DNA of 6,836 nt, from positions 1-6,836 of the forward strand of contig PWYO01000002.1 of the NCBI GenBank assembly GCA_003567835.1. Direction: 5' to 3'. This document shows, in pieces, positions 5,963-6,836 of the stretch. Within the stretch, counting starts at the first letter, position 1. Each line of letters begins with the position of its first letter. The notes beneath the pieces are model-generated. The model was not told where the DNA came from. It saw only the letters and a list, made by a program, of their open reading frames with translations, and made no database searches. The position numbers and the translations under genes were made by a program. This DNA comes from Actinomycetota bacterium (GTDB lineage Bacteria; Actinomycetota; Humimicrobiia; Humimicrobiales; Humimicrobiaceae).

Positions 5963-6836
5963 CTATTCCCTGATTGTATAAAATATTTTTTCATCAAGGC
6001 CCAGCGCTTCAAGGTACTGGCTCTGCACATCAGTAATCTTTCTTGATAGCCACCCTGTATTGCCCTTTTTTAAAACATGAACAGAGCAGAATTTGGTGCT
6101 CATCATAAATGCGGTGGGTCTTTCTGTCTGCTGCTTGTTCCATCCGGTAATGGTGGTGTCTTTTTCTTTGATATAGCCCCTCAAACACCTTTCGATTATC
6201 CTCCATATGAGCAGGGACAGCACCAGGACAAAGCCCAGCGCTTCAATCCTTTCCTTCTTTTTTAAAAAAAGGTCATTTACAATAAGCGGGTCTTTCAAGA
6301 AGCCAAAATTCTTTTCAATGCCGTGCTGTTCCTTGTAGATGGATAGGATCTCGCCAGCGTCCTTTTGGCTCTCTTTAATATTTGTAATCATCACAAAACA
6401 TCCTGCCTTGCGGGTAAGGCAATCAATTCTCTTTTGATCGGGCTCTATAGAAACATCCAGCCTGTAGCGGATCCCGGCAAGCTCTTTTTGCCCGTTTTTA
6501 GGCCTTCCCCTTTTATAGATCTTTTTCTGGCCTACCTTAATATTAAATCTGTGGTATTTGGGAAGGATGGCTTTCTCTTTTGCCACCTCGGCATCTTTTT
6601 GGCAGAAGTACTCTATGGATTCCAGTTTCTTTTTGACCTCTTTTGCAGCCCCAAGGTCTTTCTTTATTTCTTTTTGAATCTTTTTCTTCTTTCGCTTGTC
6701 GTAGAAGTTTGAATGGATAACAATGGCCCTGTAGGGGGTACCGTCAATATCAACGCTTTTTTCATAGCTTTTGTAATAAGCATCTATCCTGCCCTTCTTC
6801 TCTGAGAGGATACCGATATCTGTCCAGTTTTCTTTA
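5963..6836 (-). CDS. IS1634-family transposase, C-terminal part (5' end outside window)
   Basis: The frame is open from the right edge to the TAG at 5963-5965, giving 290 visible residues. The GTG at 6586 is an internal codon, because conserved residues continue upstream of it (for example ILSEKKGR and DIDGTPYRAIVIHSN). This is a DDE transposase of the IS4 superfamily, IS1634 type. The glutamate signature Y-x2-Q-x3-E-x6-K is present in YKEQHGIEKNFGFLK (visible residues 167-181, the catalytic Glu codon at 6314-6316). It is followed by the hydrophobic helix GFVLVLSLLIWRI and the family's C-terminal TERPT motif. Family members run to roughly 450-600 residues, so the missing part should carry the N-terminal domain and the first catalytic Asp. 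The visible part has no frameshift or stop, so the element may be intact. Confidence 0.88.
   Translation of the reverse strand, partial: KENWTDIGILSEKKGRIDAYYKSYEKSVDIDGTPYRAIVIHSNFYDKRKKKKIQKEIKKDLGAAKEVKKKLESIEYFCQKDAEVAKEKAILPKYHRFNIKVGQKKIYKRGRPKNGQKELAGIRYRLDVSIEPDQKRIDCLTRKAGCFVMITNIKESQKDAGEILSIYKEQHGIEKNFGFLKDPLIVNDLFLKKKERIEALGFVLVLSLLIWRIIERCLRGYIKEKDTTITGWNKQQTERPTAFMMSTKFCSVHVLKKGNTGWLSRKITDVQSQYLEALGLDEKIFYTIRE
5963..6836 (-). mobile_element. Partial IS1634-type insertion sequence, cut by the right edge
   Basis: Called from the transposase alone. Neither the terminal inverted repeats nor the target duplication can be checked, because one end is outside the window and the near end, somewhere between the toxin stop and 5962, has no partner to compare with. 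Confidence 0.7.

Noticed and set aside
6365..6712. A 115-codon plus-strand frame rich in Phe and Leu
   Set aside because: It is the antisense shadow of the Lys-rich transposase segment.

Overview
The window looks like an accessory stretch of a bacterial chromosome. G-rich Shine-Dalgarno (SD) sequences, a DUF4214/fibronectin type III (FN3) exported protein and an IS1634-type transposase would fit a low- to mid-GC member of the Bacillota (Clostridia-like), but nothing here fixes the taxonomy. Genes are sparse. Only about 60% of the window is convincingly coding.

Layout: (1) 80-2062, minus strand: a 660-residue exported protein with a signal peptide, a beta-rich N-terminal domain, two FN3 domains, a flexible linker and two DUF4214 repeats. 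(2) 2063-3803: about 1.7 kb without a convincing gene. It mixes GC-richer blocks that look like eroded coding DNA with a strongly AT-rich island near 2870-2990. (3) 3804-4550, minus strand: a 248-residue membrane-anchored or exported protein of unknown family, with a clear SD and a candidate promoter. (4) 4551-5070: AT-rich non-coding DNA. (5) 5071-5643, plus strand: a compact type II toxin-antitoxin (TA) module of the ParD-like/ParE-like (RelE-superfamily) kind. Its promoter overlaps three tandem 10-bp repeats. (6) 5644-5962: AT-rich spacer with small inverted repeats. (7) 5963 to the right edge, minus strand: the C-terminal 290 residues of an IS1634-family (IS4 superfamily) DDE transposase, whose 5' end lies outside the window.

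The genes do not form one pathway. The TA module and the insertion sequence are typical mobile-island cargo. The two exported proteins are independent, each with its own upstream region. The most notable point is the toxin gene. Its 91-codon frame is intact and recognisable, but it has no ATG, GTG or TTG start. Either it starts at an AUU codon placed correctly behind a strong SD, or a one-base insertion has detached it from a GTG start overlapping the antitoxin stop. The toxin frame also carries two runs of eight A, which are possible slippage sites.
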